From JAGTVG01 sp964543195 (lineage in GTDB: Bacteria; Bacteroidota; Bacteroidia; Cytophagales; Cyclobacteriaceae), in the NCBI GenBank assembly GCA_964543195.1, contig CAZIXF010000019.1:1-64000 (forward strand): a stretch of 64,000 nucleotides of DNA, in the 5' to 3' direction. Shown here in pieces: positions 17,287 through 25,486 of the stretch. Within the stretch, counting starts at the first letter, position 1. The number at the start of each line of letters is the position of its first letter. The notes under the pieces are model-generated. The model did no database searches, was not told the origin of the DNA, and saw only the letters and a program-made list of their open reading frames with translations. The translations under genes and the position numbers were made by a program.

Positions 17287-19279
17287 CTAAGGCAGTCCGG
17301 TTAGGCAGATAAATACTGAGCATATGATCCCCTTCCATTTCGAAACTTGAATAAATCATCTTTGTGTCTACCCGGTCAAAACCTCCGTATTTTGATTCAT
17401 CGCTGCATAGAATGATTTTATATTTACCCTTCGACGGAGCGTGGAATGCATAATCCGGGATGGAATGATGAGGATGAAAATTCATGGCAAATACCAGGTT
17501 GTTTCTTTCAAATATGATCGCGCTGTTCTGGTCATCCATATTCAACTGCTGTGCCGGCATGGATTGTAATATCCTTTTATCCCTGATCAAATGGATCATA
17601 TCCTTATCGAACTGATTTAGATTTTTATATTTCAGATTATCATCTTCCACCAGGGACCACTGCCGCCGGCAATAATAAAAGCTCCAGTTATTCCCGGGCC
17701 GGGGGAAATCGATCCATTCAGGATGGCCGAACTCATTGCCGATGAAATTAAGATACCCCTCTCCTCCCAGAGAAATGGTAAACAACCGCATCATCTTATG
17801 TAATGCAATTCCGCGATCAATAATAGGGTGCTGATCATTTACCTTCATATGATAGTACATCTCCTTGTCCATAAGCCAGAACGCCATGGTTTTATCTCCC
17901 ACTATGGCCTGGTCATGAGACTCCACATAGGCTATAGTCTTTTCTTTATGCCGGCGGTTCATCATAGCATGCCACATTTCATATACATTCCAGTCCTCAT
18001 CCCTTTTAGTCTCCATGTATTTTATCCAGAAATCAGGAAGCCCCATGCCCAATCTGAAATCAAACCCAAGACCTCCCTCCTCGGCTTTTCTGCATAATCC
18101 GGGCATGCCACTCATATCCTCAGCCACCGTTATGGCATGCTTTTTTAAACGATGGGTCAGGTTATTGGCCAGTTGCAGATAGATAAGTGCATCCCATTCC
18201 ACACCTTCAACAAAATATTTATCGTAATGATCGAACGTGGTGAAATCACCGTGGTGAAAATACATCATGGAAGTGATCCCATCGAACCTGAATCCATCCA
18301 CGTGAAACTCATTGAGCCAATATGCCAGGTTGGAGAGAAGGAACTGCTGAACTTCCCGTTTTCCGTAATTGAATAACTTGGAGTCCCAGGTGGTATGCTC
18401 TCCCCTTTCTCCCGGATGGAAATACTGGTCACCGGATCCATCGAATTCATTGAGCCCTTCGGCGATATTTTTTACGGCATGGGAATGGACAATATCAATA
18501 ATTACCGCTATGCCCAGCCTGTGTGCTTCATTGATCAACCTCTTCAATTCTTCAGGTGTACCAAACCGGCTCGATGCTGCATAAAAATTCGATACATGAT
18601 AGCCAAACGAACCATAATAGGGATGTTCCTGTATAGCCATGAGTTGTATGGCATTATATCCCAGTTTATGGATCCGGGGCAGTATATTTTCACGGAACTC
18701 ATCATATGTGCCGACAGCCTGTTTTTCCTGCGCCATGCCGATATGCGCCTCATAAATAACGGGGGCCTCATAAACAGGTTTCAGTTTAAAGCCCTTATCA
18801 GTCCATCTGAAAGACTCATCCGGTTGCCATACCTGGCCAATAAAATCATGCGTTTCCGGATCCTGAACACAACGCTTGATATAGGCGGGGATCCTGTCGC
18901 GACCATGCCCGTTATGGACTACATGAACCTTAACCCTGTCGCCGTGATGCAACTCATCCTCATTTAAAAAGATCTCCCAATATCCCCGTTCATTTCTTTT
19001 CATCGGGTGAGCATAACGGTTCCATTGGTTAAAATCGCCAACAAAATAAAGTGCCTCTGCAGCAGGAGCCCATTCACGATACCACCATCCCTTTTTGTCT
19101 TTATCATAATTTATACCAAAATACCGATACGCTGAAGAAAAGGCTTCAAGTGATCCAAATTCGGATTCAATGGTGGTACGCATTTGTTCATACCTTCTTA
19201 TTCGGTCCCTGATCTCATCAGCATAAGGCTCGAGCCAGGGATCATCTTTTACGAGAGCTGGAATATCTGTTTTACTCAT
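17267..19279 (-). CDS. glgB: 1,4-alpha-glucan branching enzyme, eukaryotic-like GH13 subtype
   Basis: 670 residues. It introduces alpha-1,6 branches in glycogen. A CBM48 domain (REWAPAAEALYFVGDFNQWN, about 68-87) precedes the GH13 barrel: DIVHSH (262-267), GFRFDGITSM with nucleophile Asp333, AEDMSGMPG with acid/base Glu387, and VESHDQAIVGDKT with His455 and Asp456. The blocks after the nucleophile, ESHDQAIVGDK and GNEFGHPEWIDFPRPGNN match animal/plant-type branching enzymes (GH13_8) better than the usual bacterial GlgB (GH13_9). It is transcribed toward the GH57 gene. Confidence 0.93.
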   Translation of the reverse strand: MSKTDIPALVKDDPWLEPYADEIRDRIRRYEQMRTTIESEFGSLEAFSSAYRYFGINYDKDKKGWWYREWAPAAEALYFVGDFNQWNRYAHPMKRNERGYWEIFLNEDELHHGDRVKVHVVHNGHGRDRIPAYIKRCVQDPETHDFIGQVWQPDESFRWTDKGFKLKPVYEAPVIYEAHIGMAQEKQAVGTYDEFRENILPRIHKLGYNAIQLMAIQEHPYYGSFGYHVSNFYAASSRFGTPEELKRLINEAHRLGIAVIIDIVHSHAVKNIAEGLNEFDGSGDQYFHPGERGEHTTWDSKLFNYGKREVQQFLLSNLAYWLNEFHVDGFRFDGITSMMYFHHGDFTTFDHYDKYFVEGVEWDALIYLQLANNLTHRLKKHAITVAEDMSGMPGLCRKAEEGGLGFDFRLGMGLPDFWIKYMETKRDEDWNVYEMWHAMMNRRHKEKTIAYVESHDQAIVGDKTMAFWLMDKEMYYHMKVNDQHPIIDRGIALHKMMRLFTISLGGEGYLNFIGNEFGHPEWIDFPRPGNNWSFYYCRRQWSLVEDDNLKYKNLNQFDKDMIHLIRDKRILQSMPAQQLNMDDQNSAIIFERNNLVFAMNFHPHHSIPDYAFHAPSKGKYKIILCSDESKYGGFDRVDTKMIYSSFEMEGDHMLSIYLPNRTALVMEKVG

Positions 19280-19409
19280 GGTTATTCATTTCATCAATAA
19301 ATATATAAAACACCATATAAACTGATACTAACAAATTCTTTTATTTATGAATTAAACCCTTGAATTCGTTATATTCGTATACTACAATACAACAAAAGTA
19401 CAGCCTGAG

Positions 19410-20237
19410 GTGGGATATAAGCTGACCATAGCCTTTCTTTTTTTACTTTTCACGGGGACAGGCACAATCAATGCACAGAATGAAAAAACATCCGGGAAAA
19501 TAAAACTTTCCGGTATTGTATATGACAATAAAACCAGTGAGCGGGTACCCTTCACCCATATCGTGAATATTGATCTGAACAAAGGGACCTCAGCAGATGA
19601 TCATGGCAATTTTTCATTTCATGTCGATATCGGAGATTCTCTCAAATTCACCGCCATAGGCTATGAAGATTTTTTTCTCCCGGTGACCGATACGTTGCGC
19701 AATAACAACTTTTTGACCATCAGGCTAAATCCCAAAACCTACATGCTTGATGCGATGGATTTTTATGCGACCGACCCGATGAAGGGATTTTATTTAAAAG
19801 ATATAGAACGGGATACGATCCGTATAAACAGTTCTCCGGGATCCCCCGGAGCCTCGTACTGGAATGGCACACCTTCGGCCGGAACGGGTTATATTACCGC
19901 ATTCGCCAACCTTTTCAACCGACGACATAAACAGGATAAAAAGTTGCAGGAAATTCTGGCCAGGGAAAAAGTAATACGGGAAGCGGAGGAGAAGAAAAAA
20001 AATACGCTTGAAAATAAATATAACAAAGAAATTGTTCGTCAGATCACAGAACTGGAAGGAGAAGAACTTGAACATTTCATGGCTGAATACGAACCTTCAG
20101 AACGGTTTATTCTGAACAGTACCCGGTATGAAATTGTACTTCAGATCGTAACGGCCTACCGGGATTACAGGTTTGAAAACGGACTGGAAGTAGATGTGAG
20201 CGAAATCCTGAAACGTGCCAAATTTTCGACCGACTGA
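19410..20237 (+). CDS. Exported protein with carboxypeptidase-like regulatory domain
   Basis: 275 residues with a GTG start and a signal peptide (KLTIAFLFLLFTGTGTINAQ). Residues about 32-112 form a CarboxypepD_reg-like beta-sandwich (KLSGIVYDNKTSERVPFTHI through the FLTIRL strand), a module common at the start of Bacteroidota outer-membrane proteins. The remainder is charged and helical, with a probable coiled coil at 170-215 (REKVIREAEEKKKNTLENKY). No barrel follows, so it is probably a periplasmic or surface protein of unknown role. It diverges from glgB across about 130 bases. Confidence 0.7.
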   Translation: MGYKLTIAFLFLLFTGTGTINAQNEKTSGKIKLSGIVYDNKTSERVPFTHIVNIDLNKGTSADDHGNFSFHVDIGDSLKFTAIGYEDFFLPVTDTLRNNNFLTIRLNPKTYMLDAMDFYATDPMKGFYLKDIERDTIRINSSPGSPGASYWNGTPSAGTGYITAFANLFNRRHKQDKKLQEILAREKVIREAEEKKKNTLENKYNKEIVRQITELEGEELEHFMAEYEPSERFILNSTRYEIVLQIVTAYRDYRFENGLEVDVSEILKRAKFSTD

Positions 20238-20729
20238 TCTTCAGAATAATTCAACTGTCAAAATGCTGCTGCATTACTTTTTCCCCTTTTTTTCTGTACA
20301 TATCGATAATTTTCAAATTGCTAAAACCATTTTCAAAATCATAATTATCGAAATGTTGATCATGAGGATCACGCGATGCCTTACATGGCATTTTTAACAA
20401 AAAATTCTTCTCTTCTAACTGTGAATCATTATTCATATCCATTTTATGCACTTGTTTTTAATACTACGACAAAAAAAATGCCATTTACCCTTATTTTATA
20501 CGAAAAAAATTCTCTCGTGATGGATAATATCCCGATTAATTTAAATTTTTCAGTAAAGTCGCCCTTTTATCCGGCATTTTTGCATCAGAATCTAAACAGG
20601 CGGTCATAATGGATTTCCCTGGGACCGAAAGATGCAGCCCATTCACGGTTCCCCCTACACCGGCAGGATTGCTTTGACCATGCCCGGCCTCGAACGGGTG
20701 ATGGTATCGCTTTGTAAAGCGATCATTGA
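20238..20729. other. Intergenic region, 492 bases
   Basis: It contains a possible small minus-strand gene (20251-20451, listed separately). The part from 20590 to 20730 is GC-richer and has a perfect inverted repeat ATCGCTTT/AAAGCGAT at 20706-20723, directly after the stop of the amidohydrolase gene on the minus strand. No T-run follows the hairpin, so it is not a standard intrinsic terminator. Confidence 0.45.
20251..20451 (-). CDS. Possible small hypothetical protein
   Basis: 66 codons starting MHKMDMNNDSQLEEKNFLL, rich in Asp, Asn, Lys and Glu. The composition is protein-like and not the repetitive look of a shadow frame, and no gene lies opposite it. There is no recognised domain, no signal peptide, and no clear promoter. 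It may also be chance. Confidence 0.3.
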   Translation of the reverse strand: MHKMDMNNDSQLEEKNFLLKMPCKASRDPHDQHFDNYDFENGFSNLKIIDMYRKKGEKVMQQHFDS

Positions 20730-22418
20730 TTATTCATGATATCGATATAGAACCTCTCCGTTTATAATGGTCATGACCACATGTGTATTCAGGATCTCCT
20801 CTTCAGGAACAGAAAGCAGGTTGTTGGAAAAGACCGTAAAATCAGCCAGTTTACCTATTTCAATTGAACCTTTTACTTTTTCTTCAAAAGCGGCATAGGC
20901 AGGATTCAGGGTGTAAGACCGGATAGCTTGTTCCCGGGTCATTTTCTGATCCGGCTCGAATCCGCCAGGTGGATATCCTTCCAGGGTCTTTCTGGTTACC
21001 GCGGCATAAAAACATTGTATCGGAGATAAAGGTTCAACCGGTACATCCGTACCATTCACGATCCTCGCTCCCGATCCCAGCAGTTTTTGCCAGACATAGG
21101 CCCCCGCCTCAATTCTTTCCTTTCCCAGTCTTTCAATGGCCCATGGCCTGTCGGATGACATATGGATGGCCTGCATGGAGGGTATTACACCCAGTTCGTC
21201 AAAGCGTGGTATGTCTTCTTCCAGCAAATGCTGGGCATGTTCTATCCTGAACCGTGGATTTTCCTCATTTGGATTTTCTTTAAGTATTTCCTCATAGATA
21301 TCCAATACCTCATGATTAGCCCGGTCGCCGATAGCATGCGTTGCCGTTTGAAACCCGTTTTGTGTCGACTTTACCGAGACATGCCTGATATAATCCGGTC
21401 CCGTTACGGAATGGCCGAAATGATCGGGCATATCCGAGTAAGCATCAGCCAGCCAGGCCCCCCGGGAGCCCAACGCTCCATCGGCAAATAATTTCACCGA
21501 CCTGATGGTTAGCAGATTACTGACTGAATCGATATAGGGCCCGGTGTTATAAAATCGATCAAGCAGGGATTCATCACTGCCATCCAGCATGGCATATATT
21601 CTTATCCGGGCCTTATCTTCCTTTACCATCCGTTTAAACCAATCGATATATTCCTGCCCTATACCCGCATCATGGAAGCCGGTTATCCCCTCTTTCAGAC
21701 AATTTTCAGTGGCAAGCCGGTAGGCTATAAGATCCGACTGTTCATTCTTTTCCGGGATATGCCGGTTTATCAATCCCATCGCCGTTTCATTAAAGAGGCC
21801 CGTAGGCATACCGTTTTCATCTTTGATAATCTCTCCTCCTTCAGGAGAACCGGTTTGAGACGTGATCGCTGCAAGGTTCATGGCTTTTTGATTCGCCAGC
21901 AGGGCATGTCCGCTCGCATGGACCAATACGACAGGATGACTTTCTGACACTTTACTCAATAAATGATGAGTAGGGAATCCGTCCACTTCTTTACCGGCTA
22001 CCGTATCCCATTTATCCTGGTGCCATCCCCTTCCGGTTATCCATTCACCGGGCGGTGTGTTTTCAACCGCTTTTTTCACCTGGTCAATCACTTCAACATA
22101 ATTGTCGGTATGGAGCAGATTGAGCTCCATGAGACTGTACCCCATACCCATAAAATGTCCATGGCCGTCAATAAACCCGGGCGTCATGAAGTTTCCTTCC
22201 AGATCGACCACTTCCGTTCCATGGCCTGAGCGTTTCATTACATCCTTCGAATCTCCCACTTGCAGTACACGACCGTTTTTAACAGCCACAGCTTCCACTC
22301 GTGGCTGGTTGGGATCAAGTGTAAAAACGTTACCGTTGGTAAATATTATATCGGCTTTTTCCATATTCTTACAGGAAAATAAGATGATTAATACAATTAT
22401 CCATGTAATCCTTTTCAT
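20730..22418 (-). CDS. Amidohydrolase family 3 lipoprotein (YtcJ-like)
   Basis: 562 residues. The N-terminus is a lipoprotein signal (WIIVLIILFSCKN, with the lipobox Cys near residue 16), so the enzyme is probably anchored in the envelope. The metal-binding GFIDGHGHF block near residue 82 and later His residues in ATHAIGDRAN and RIEHAQHL match the amidohydrolase_3/YtcJ group, metal-dependent hydrolases of unknown natural substrate. The C-terminus (GKLADFTVFSNN) is the usual closing beta-sandwich. It stands alone and diverges from the thioredoxin-like gene. Confidence 0.87.
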   Translation of the reverse strand: MKRITWIIVLIILFSCKNMEKADIIFTNGNVFTLDPNQPRVEAVAVKNGRVLQVGDSKDVMKRSGHGTEVVDLEGNFMTPGFIDGHGHFMGMGYSLMELNLLHTDNYVEVIDQVKKAVENTPPGEWITGRGWHQDKWDTVAGKEVDGFPTHHLLSKVSESHPVVLVHASGHALLANQKAMNLAAITSQTGSPEGGEIIKDENGMPTGLFNETAMGLINRHIPEKNEQSDLIAYRLATENCLKEGITGFHDAGIGQEYIDWFKRMVKEDKARIRIYAMLDGSDESLLDRFYNTGPYIDSVSNLLTIRSVKLFADGALGSRGAWLADAYSDMPDHFGHSVTGPDYIRHVSVKSTQNGFQTATHAIGDRANHEVLDIYEEILKENPNEENPRFRIEHAQHLLEEDIPRFDELGVIPSMQAIHMSSDRPWAIERLGKERIEAGAYVWQKLLGSGARIVNGTDVPVEPLSPIQCFYAAVTRKTLEGYPPGGFEPDQKMTREQAIRSYTLNPAYAAFEEKVKGSIEIGKLADFTVFSNNLLSVPEEEILNTHVVMTIINGEVLYRYHE

Positions 22419-22559
22419 ATAGATTAATGAGCTATATTGTTTGCAATGATAATAAATTCTCCTGCCAATAAAGCGACTGTTTACCGGTAAGGAATGTAAA
22501 AATTAATTTATTATTCTTTAATTTTATGCTCCATTTTAAAAATTTAATCAAAAAAACAG

Positions 22560-23141
22560 ATGGCTTTTACTATAGAGATCGGAGACCAGGCCCCGGAATT
22601 CAGGTTACCGGCCACAGACGGGCAACAGTATGCACTCGACGATTTTAAGGATGCTGAAGTGCTTGTGGTATTTTTTACCTGTAATCATTGCCCTTATGTA
22701 TTGGGATCGGATGAGATAACCCGGGAGACCGTCCTGAAATATGCCGATCAGGGGGTAAAATTTGTGGGCATCAATTCGAACAGTGCTAAAACCTATCCTG
22801 AGGATGATTTTGATCATATGGTTCAACGTATGAAGGAAAAACAATTCCCATGGAAATATTTATACGATGAATCGCAGGATGTGGCCCTTCGGTATGGCGC
22901 TCTCCGCACTCCTCATTTTTATGTTTTCGACAAAGACAGGAAACTGATCTACACGGGAAGAGGGATCGACAACCCCAGGGATCCATCACGTATGACCGTG
23001 AATAATCTGGATCAGGCTCTTGAAGAACATTTATCCGGCAAAAATATCTCCGTTCCTGTAACCAATCCGATAGGTTGCAACGTAAAATGGGAAGGAAAAG
23101 ACGCACACTGGATGCCTCCGGAAGCCTGTGATCTTGTATGA
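22560..23141 (+). CDS. Thioredoxin-fold peroxiredoxin-like protein
   Basis: 193 residues without a signal peptide. IGDQAPEFRLPATDGQ near the start is the AhpC/TSA-type opening, and the active-site loop is FFTCNHCPYV (Cys-X-X-Cys near residues 41-44). The later TPHFYVFDKDRKLIYTG block carries the cis-proline and strand of redoxin proteins. The family (thioredoxin family protein with a CNHCPY loop) is common in Bacteroidota and probably acts as a cytosolic thiol reductase or peroxidase; the substrate is unknown. tRNA-Leu lies 51 bases downstream with its own promoter box. Confidence 0.85.
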   Translation: MAFTIEIGDQAPEFRLPATDGQQYALDDFKDAEVLVVFFTCNHCPYVLGSDEITRETVLKYADQGVKFVGINSNSAKTYPEDDFDHMVQRMKEKQFPWKYLYDESQDVALRYGALRTPHFYVFDKDRKLIYTGRGIDNPRDPSRMTVNNLDQALEEHLSGKNISVPVTNPIGCNVKWEGKDAHWMPPEACDLV

Positions 23142-23172
23142 AAAAGTTCGTACAAGTTAAAGATTAATTTTG

Positions 23173-23180
23173 TACTTTTG
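23173..23180 (+). promoter_or_regulatory. -7 promoter box of tRNA-Leu
   Basis: TACTTTTG matches the Bacteroidota consensus TAnnTTTG exactly and ends 12 bases before the first tRNA base, the expected distance. No clear TTTG is found at -33. Confidence 0.55.
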
Positions 23181-23192
23181 CATCCGTATAAT

Positions 23193-23274
23193 GCGATCGT
23201 GGTGAAACTGGTAGACACGCTGTCTTCAGGCGGCAGTGCCGCAAGGTGTGGGGGTTCGAATCCCCCCGATCGCA
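23193..23274 (+). tRNA. tRNA-Leu (anticodon CAG)
   Basis: The acceptor stem GCGATCG pairs with CGATCGC at 23267-23273. The D-arm GTGAAACTGGTAGAC is typical of leucine tRNAs. The anticodon stem is CTGTC/GGCAG with loop TTCAGGC, giving anticodon CAG. A short class II variable arm (TGCCGCAAGGTG region) precedes the T-arm GGGGGTTCGAATCCCCC. CCA is not encoded after the discriminator A. Confidence 0.96.
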
Positions 23275-23285
23275 CACCCAGTACT

Positions 23286-23322
23286 AAAAACCGGTCTGAT
23301 TGTTGTCGGGGCCGGCTTTTTT
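23286..23322 (+). terminator. Probable terminator after tRNA-Leu
   Basis: AAAAACCGG and CCGGCTTTTTT form an interrupted stem around a GT-rich loop, followed by a T-run, 12 bases after the tRNA. The A-tract on the other side could let it also serve the converging gene at 23344. Confidence 0.5.
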
Positions 23323-23343
23323 GATCTTTAAGGGCTTTTATTA

Positions 23344-25182
23344 TCACTGGATCACGATATCCGCCACCCATAGCTGTTTGGTGTTCCTGAATACAGTGGC
23401 TGCAATATTTTGACCATCCGGCGACACCTGGGGGAAAATTATATCATATGGACCTGATGTTATCCTCTTTTTTTCTCCACCGTTAACCGGGATTTGAAAT
23501 AACTGATGATGACTTCCATCATAGGCAGAAAAAATGATCTCCTTCCCATCGGGAGTAAAATCAAGCCCTGAAACCAGGGTCAGTCCTTTATAGCTGATCA
23601 GATGTTTTGCATTTTCCCCATCCCGGTTAACCAGCCAGATCGATCTGTTTTCTGTCCGGTCCGACACTTCCAGGGCCAGTTTTTCTCCATCCGGCGACCA
23701 CATGGCAGAAAATACCTCACCGGGAATTTCATCTGCGATCAGAGGTTGTGTTTGATTGACTTTGCCATTATCGTCGATCGCAAGTATCCATGGCTTCATC
23801 CGGCCCTCGCCTGTGTTGCGGTCAGAAGCACAAAATACGATGCTTTTGCCATCCGGTGACCAGTCAGGGACCCATGTGTCCCGGCAAAAGTCGGTTAACC
23901 TGATTTCTTTTCCTCCATCCGCTGGCTTCAGGTATATATCATCCGTACTGTTTTCACTGCTGTAGTACATTACAGGCTCCTTGCTTCTATGAGACTGATA
24001 GGCGATCCACCTGCCATCGGGAGACCAGGATAGTCCGAAATCTTCATGAAATCCATTAATTAGTGGTGAAAGCTCCCCTGTCACCTTGCCTGATTTATTT
24101 ATTTCAACCACTCCCAGATCCCAGTTGAGAGGAGAATCCGCAAGACGCCAGTCCCCATATACCAAAGCGATGGTCTTACCCTTTGGATGCCATGAGGGCA
24201 ATAAGGACTGTTGCGATATGAGTGGTGTTATTTTACCTTCCGGGTAAGACACTAAAACAGATTTAACCAAAGGCTTTGAAATATTCCAGTATACCTTGTC
24301 ATCATCAACTCCTACAAGAAGATCGTCACTTTCTTCCGACATGACAGAAAATATATTCCCCGTACCCGTTTCTACCGCAAAAATGTCCATATCCCTGTCA
24401 GCATAAGGCTCATGTTTACTTTCCAGTTTGGCCGGGTCTTTTCCGGCCAGGCTGAGCAATATATGTCCTCCGTCACTGGTAAAACCTATCCTTGAGTTTT
24501 CGGAACCATCAAGATGATGTGCCAGTGTTTCTGATTTTTTATCCTTAATATGATAGGAAGTCAAAATGAGGTTGTCTTCTGTTTCAGGATATAAAAAGGC
24601 TAACGTATTTCCATCCGGTGAGAAGGCAAATGAAAAGGGATAGATTTCCGGGAGTATCAACCGAGGCTGATCCATTTCTGCCGTTTTAAGATAAAGCCCG
24701 CCTTCATTCTCTGCCTCATCCCAGTAATTGTATGCATACACATCATTATCTCCCATGGAAAATGTCCGGAATGATTGCGGAATCTCCATTTCCGGTTTAT
24801 CAGAGCCATCCAGTTGAATAATTACAGTTGCCTTTTTCCCTTTACTGATCCCGTTTATTTTTACATGAGATTTATTTCCCTGCCACTCAAAACTGTTGAT
24901 CCAGTCCAGTTTATCGCTTTCAGCCACTTTCTTTTCTTTCATCCCTGTCGGATCGTAGACCCAAAGATCCCCTTCCATTAAAAATCCAATCAGCCTGCCC
25001 TGCGGGGACAGTTTATCAGGGTACATAATATCCCGGGAGAGCGTTTTGGGATGAATATCATATAACATCTCTGCATCCCGGATACTTATCGAGGACGATG
25101 GACCTTTAAGGATTGTAAATCCCAGGGTGAAGAAAAGAAGCATTAAAAGGGAAGAAAATGCGGTGAGAGTAAACCTTTTCAT
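23344..25182 (-). CDS. Exported PD40/TolB-like beta-propeller protein
   Basis: 612 residues with an N-terminal hydrophobic signal (FSSLLMLLFFTLGFTIL). The body contains many PD40 units recognisable by SPDG turns: FSPDGNTLAF, WSPDGRWIAY, WSPDGKSIVF, WSPDGEKLAL, FTPDGKEIIF and SPDGQNIAA, in the manner of TolB or the propeller of prolyl oligopeptidases. No alpha/beta-hydrolase peptidase domain follows, so catalysis is not expected; a periplasmic binding or scaffold role is likely. It converges on tRNA-Leu and is not clearly in an operon. Confidence 0.8.
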   Translation of the reverse strand: MKRFTLTAFSSLLMLLFFTLGFTILKGPSSSISIRDAEMLYDIHPKTLSRDIMYPDKLSPQGRLIGFLMEGDLWVYDPTGMKEKKVAESDKLDWINSFEWQGNKSHVKINGISKGKKATVIIQLDGSDKPEMEIPQSFRTFSMGDNDVYAYNYWDEAENEGGLYLKTAEMDQPRLILPEIYPFSFAFSPDGNTLAFLYPETEDNLILTSYHIKDKKSETLAHHLDGSENSRIGFTSDGGHILLSLAGKDPAKLESKHEPYADRDMDIFAVETGTGNIFSVMSEESDDLLVGVDDDKVYWNISKPLVKSVLVSYPEGKITPLISQQSLLPSWHPKGKTIALVYGDWRLADSPLNWDLGVVEINKSGKVTGELSPLINGFHEDFGLSWSPDGRWIAYQSHRSKEPVMYYSSENSTDDIYLKPADGGKEIRLTDFCRDTWVPDWSPDGKSIVFCASDRNTGEGRMKPWILAIDDNGKVNQTQPLIADEIPGEVFSAMWSPDGEKLALEVSDRTENRSIWLVNRDGENAKHLISYKGLTLVSGLDFTPDGKEIIFSAYDGSHHQLFQIPVNGGEKKRITSGPYDIIFPQVSPDGQNIAATVFRNTKQLWVADIVIQ

Positions 25183-25486
25183 GATTGCTCAACGGTTAGG
25201 ATTAATTAGAGAGGAAAAAGTTAAGAATAATTGGGAATTAATTCAACTATTTTTAAATCCACATTGAACTCATATCAATATTTTTATGATCCTGCGAAAT
25301 ATTCCAGAAAAACAATCGGCAATCCTTCTTTACAAAAGAATCAGACCGTCAGCTTTGGAAACAATATCCTGGGAGGATTCAGGATCCAGCACTGCCAGTC
25401 ATTGATCCCGCCATGGCAGGCTCAATATATAAAACATCCCTTGCATTTTTATGCTGGGTTCTCCGACGATATGGTTAACCGGAACC
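25183..25486. other. Intergenic region, 304 bases
   Basis: It lies between two minus-strand genes. It contains an inverted repeat CTGCCA/TGGCAG (about 25395-25422, 16-base loop) roughly 65 bases beyond the lpdA stop, without a T-run. No gene or known RNA is recognised. Confidence 0.4.

Noticed and set aside
18395..18967. 190-codon plus-strand frame opposite glgB
   Set aside because: Shadow of the branching-enzyme gene; no independent features.
23012..23371. 119-codon minus-strand open frame across the tRNA
   Set aside because: It reads antisense through tRNA-Leu (RSGGFEPPHL is a familiar artefact of tRNA antisense translation) and overlaps the thioredoxin-like gene.
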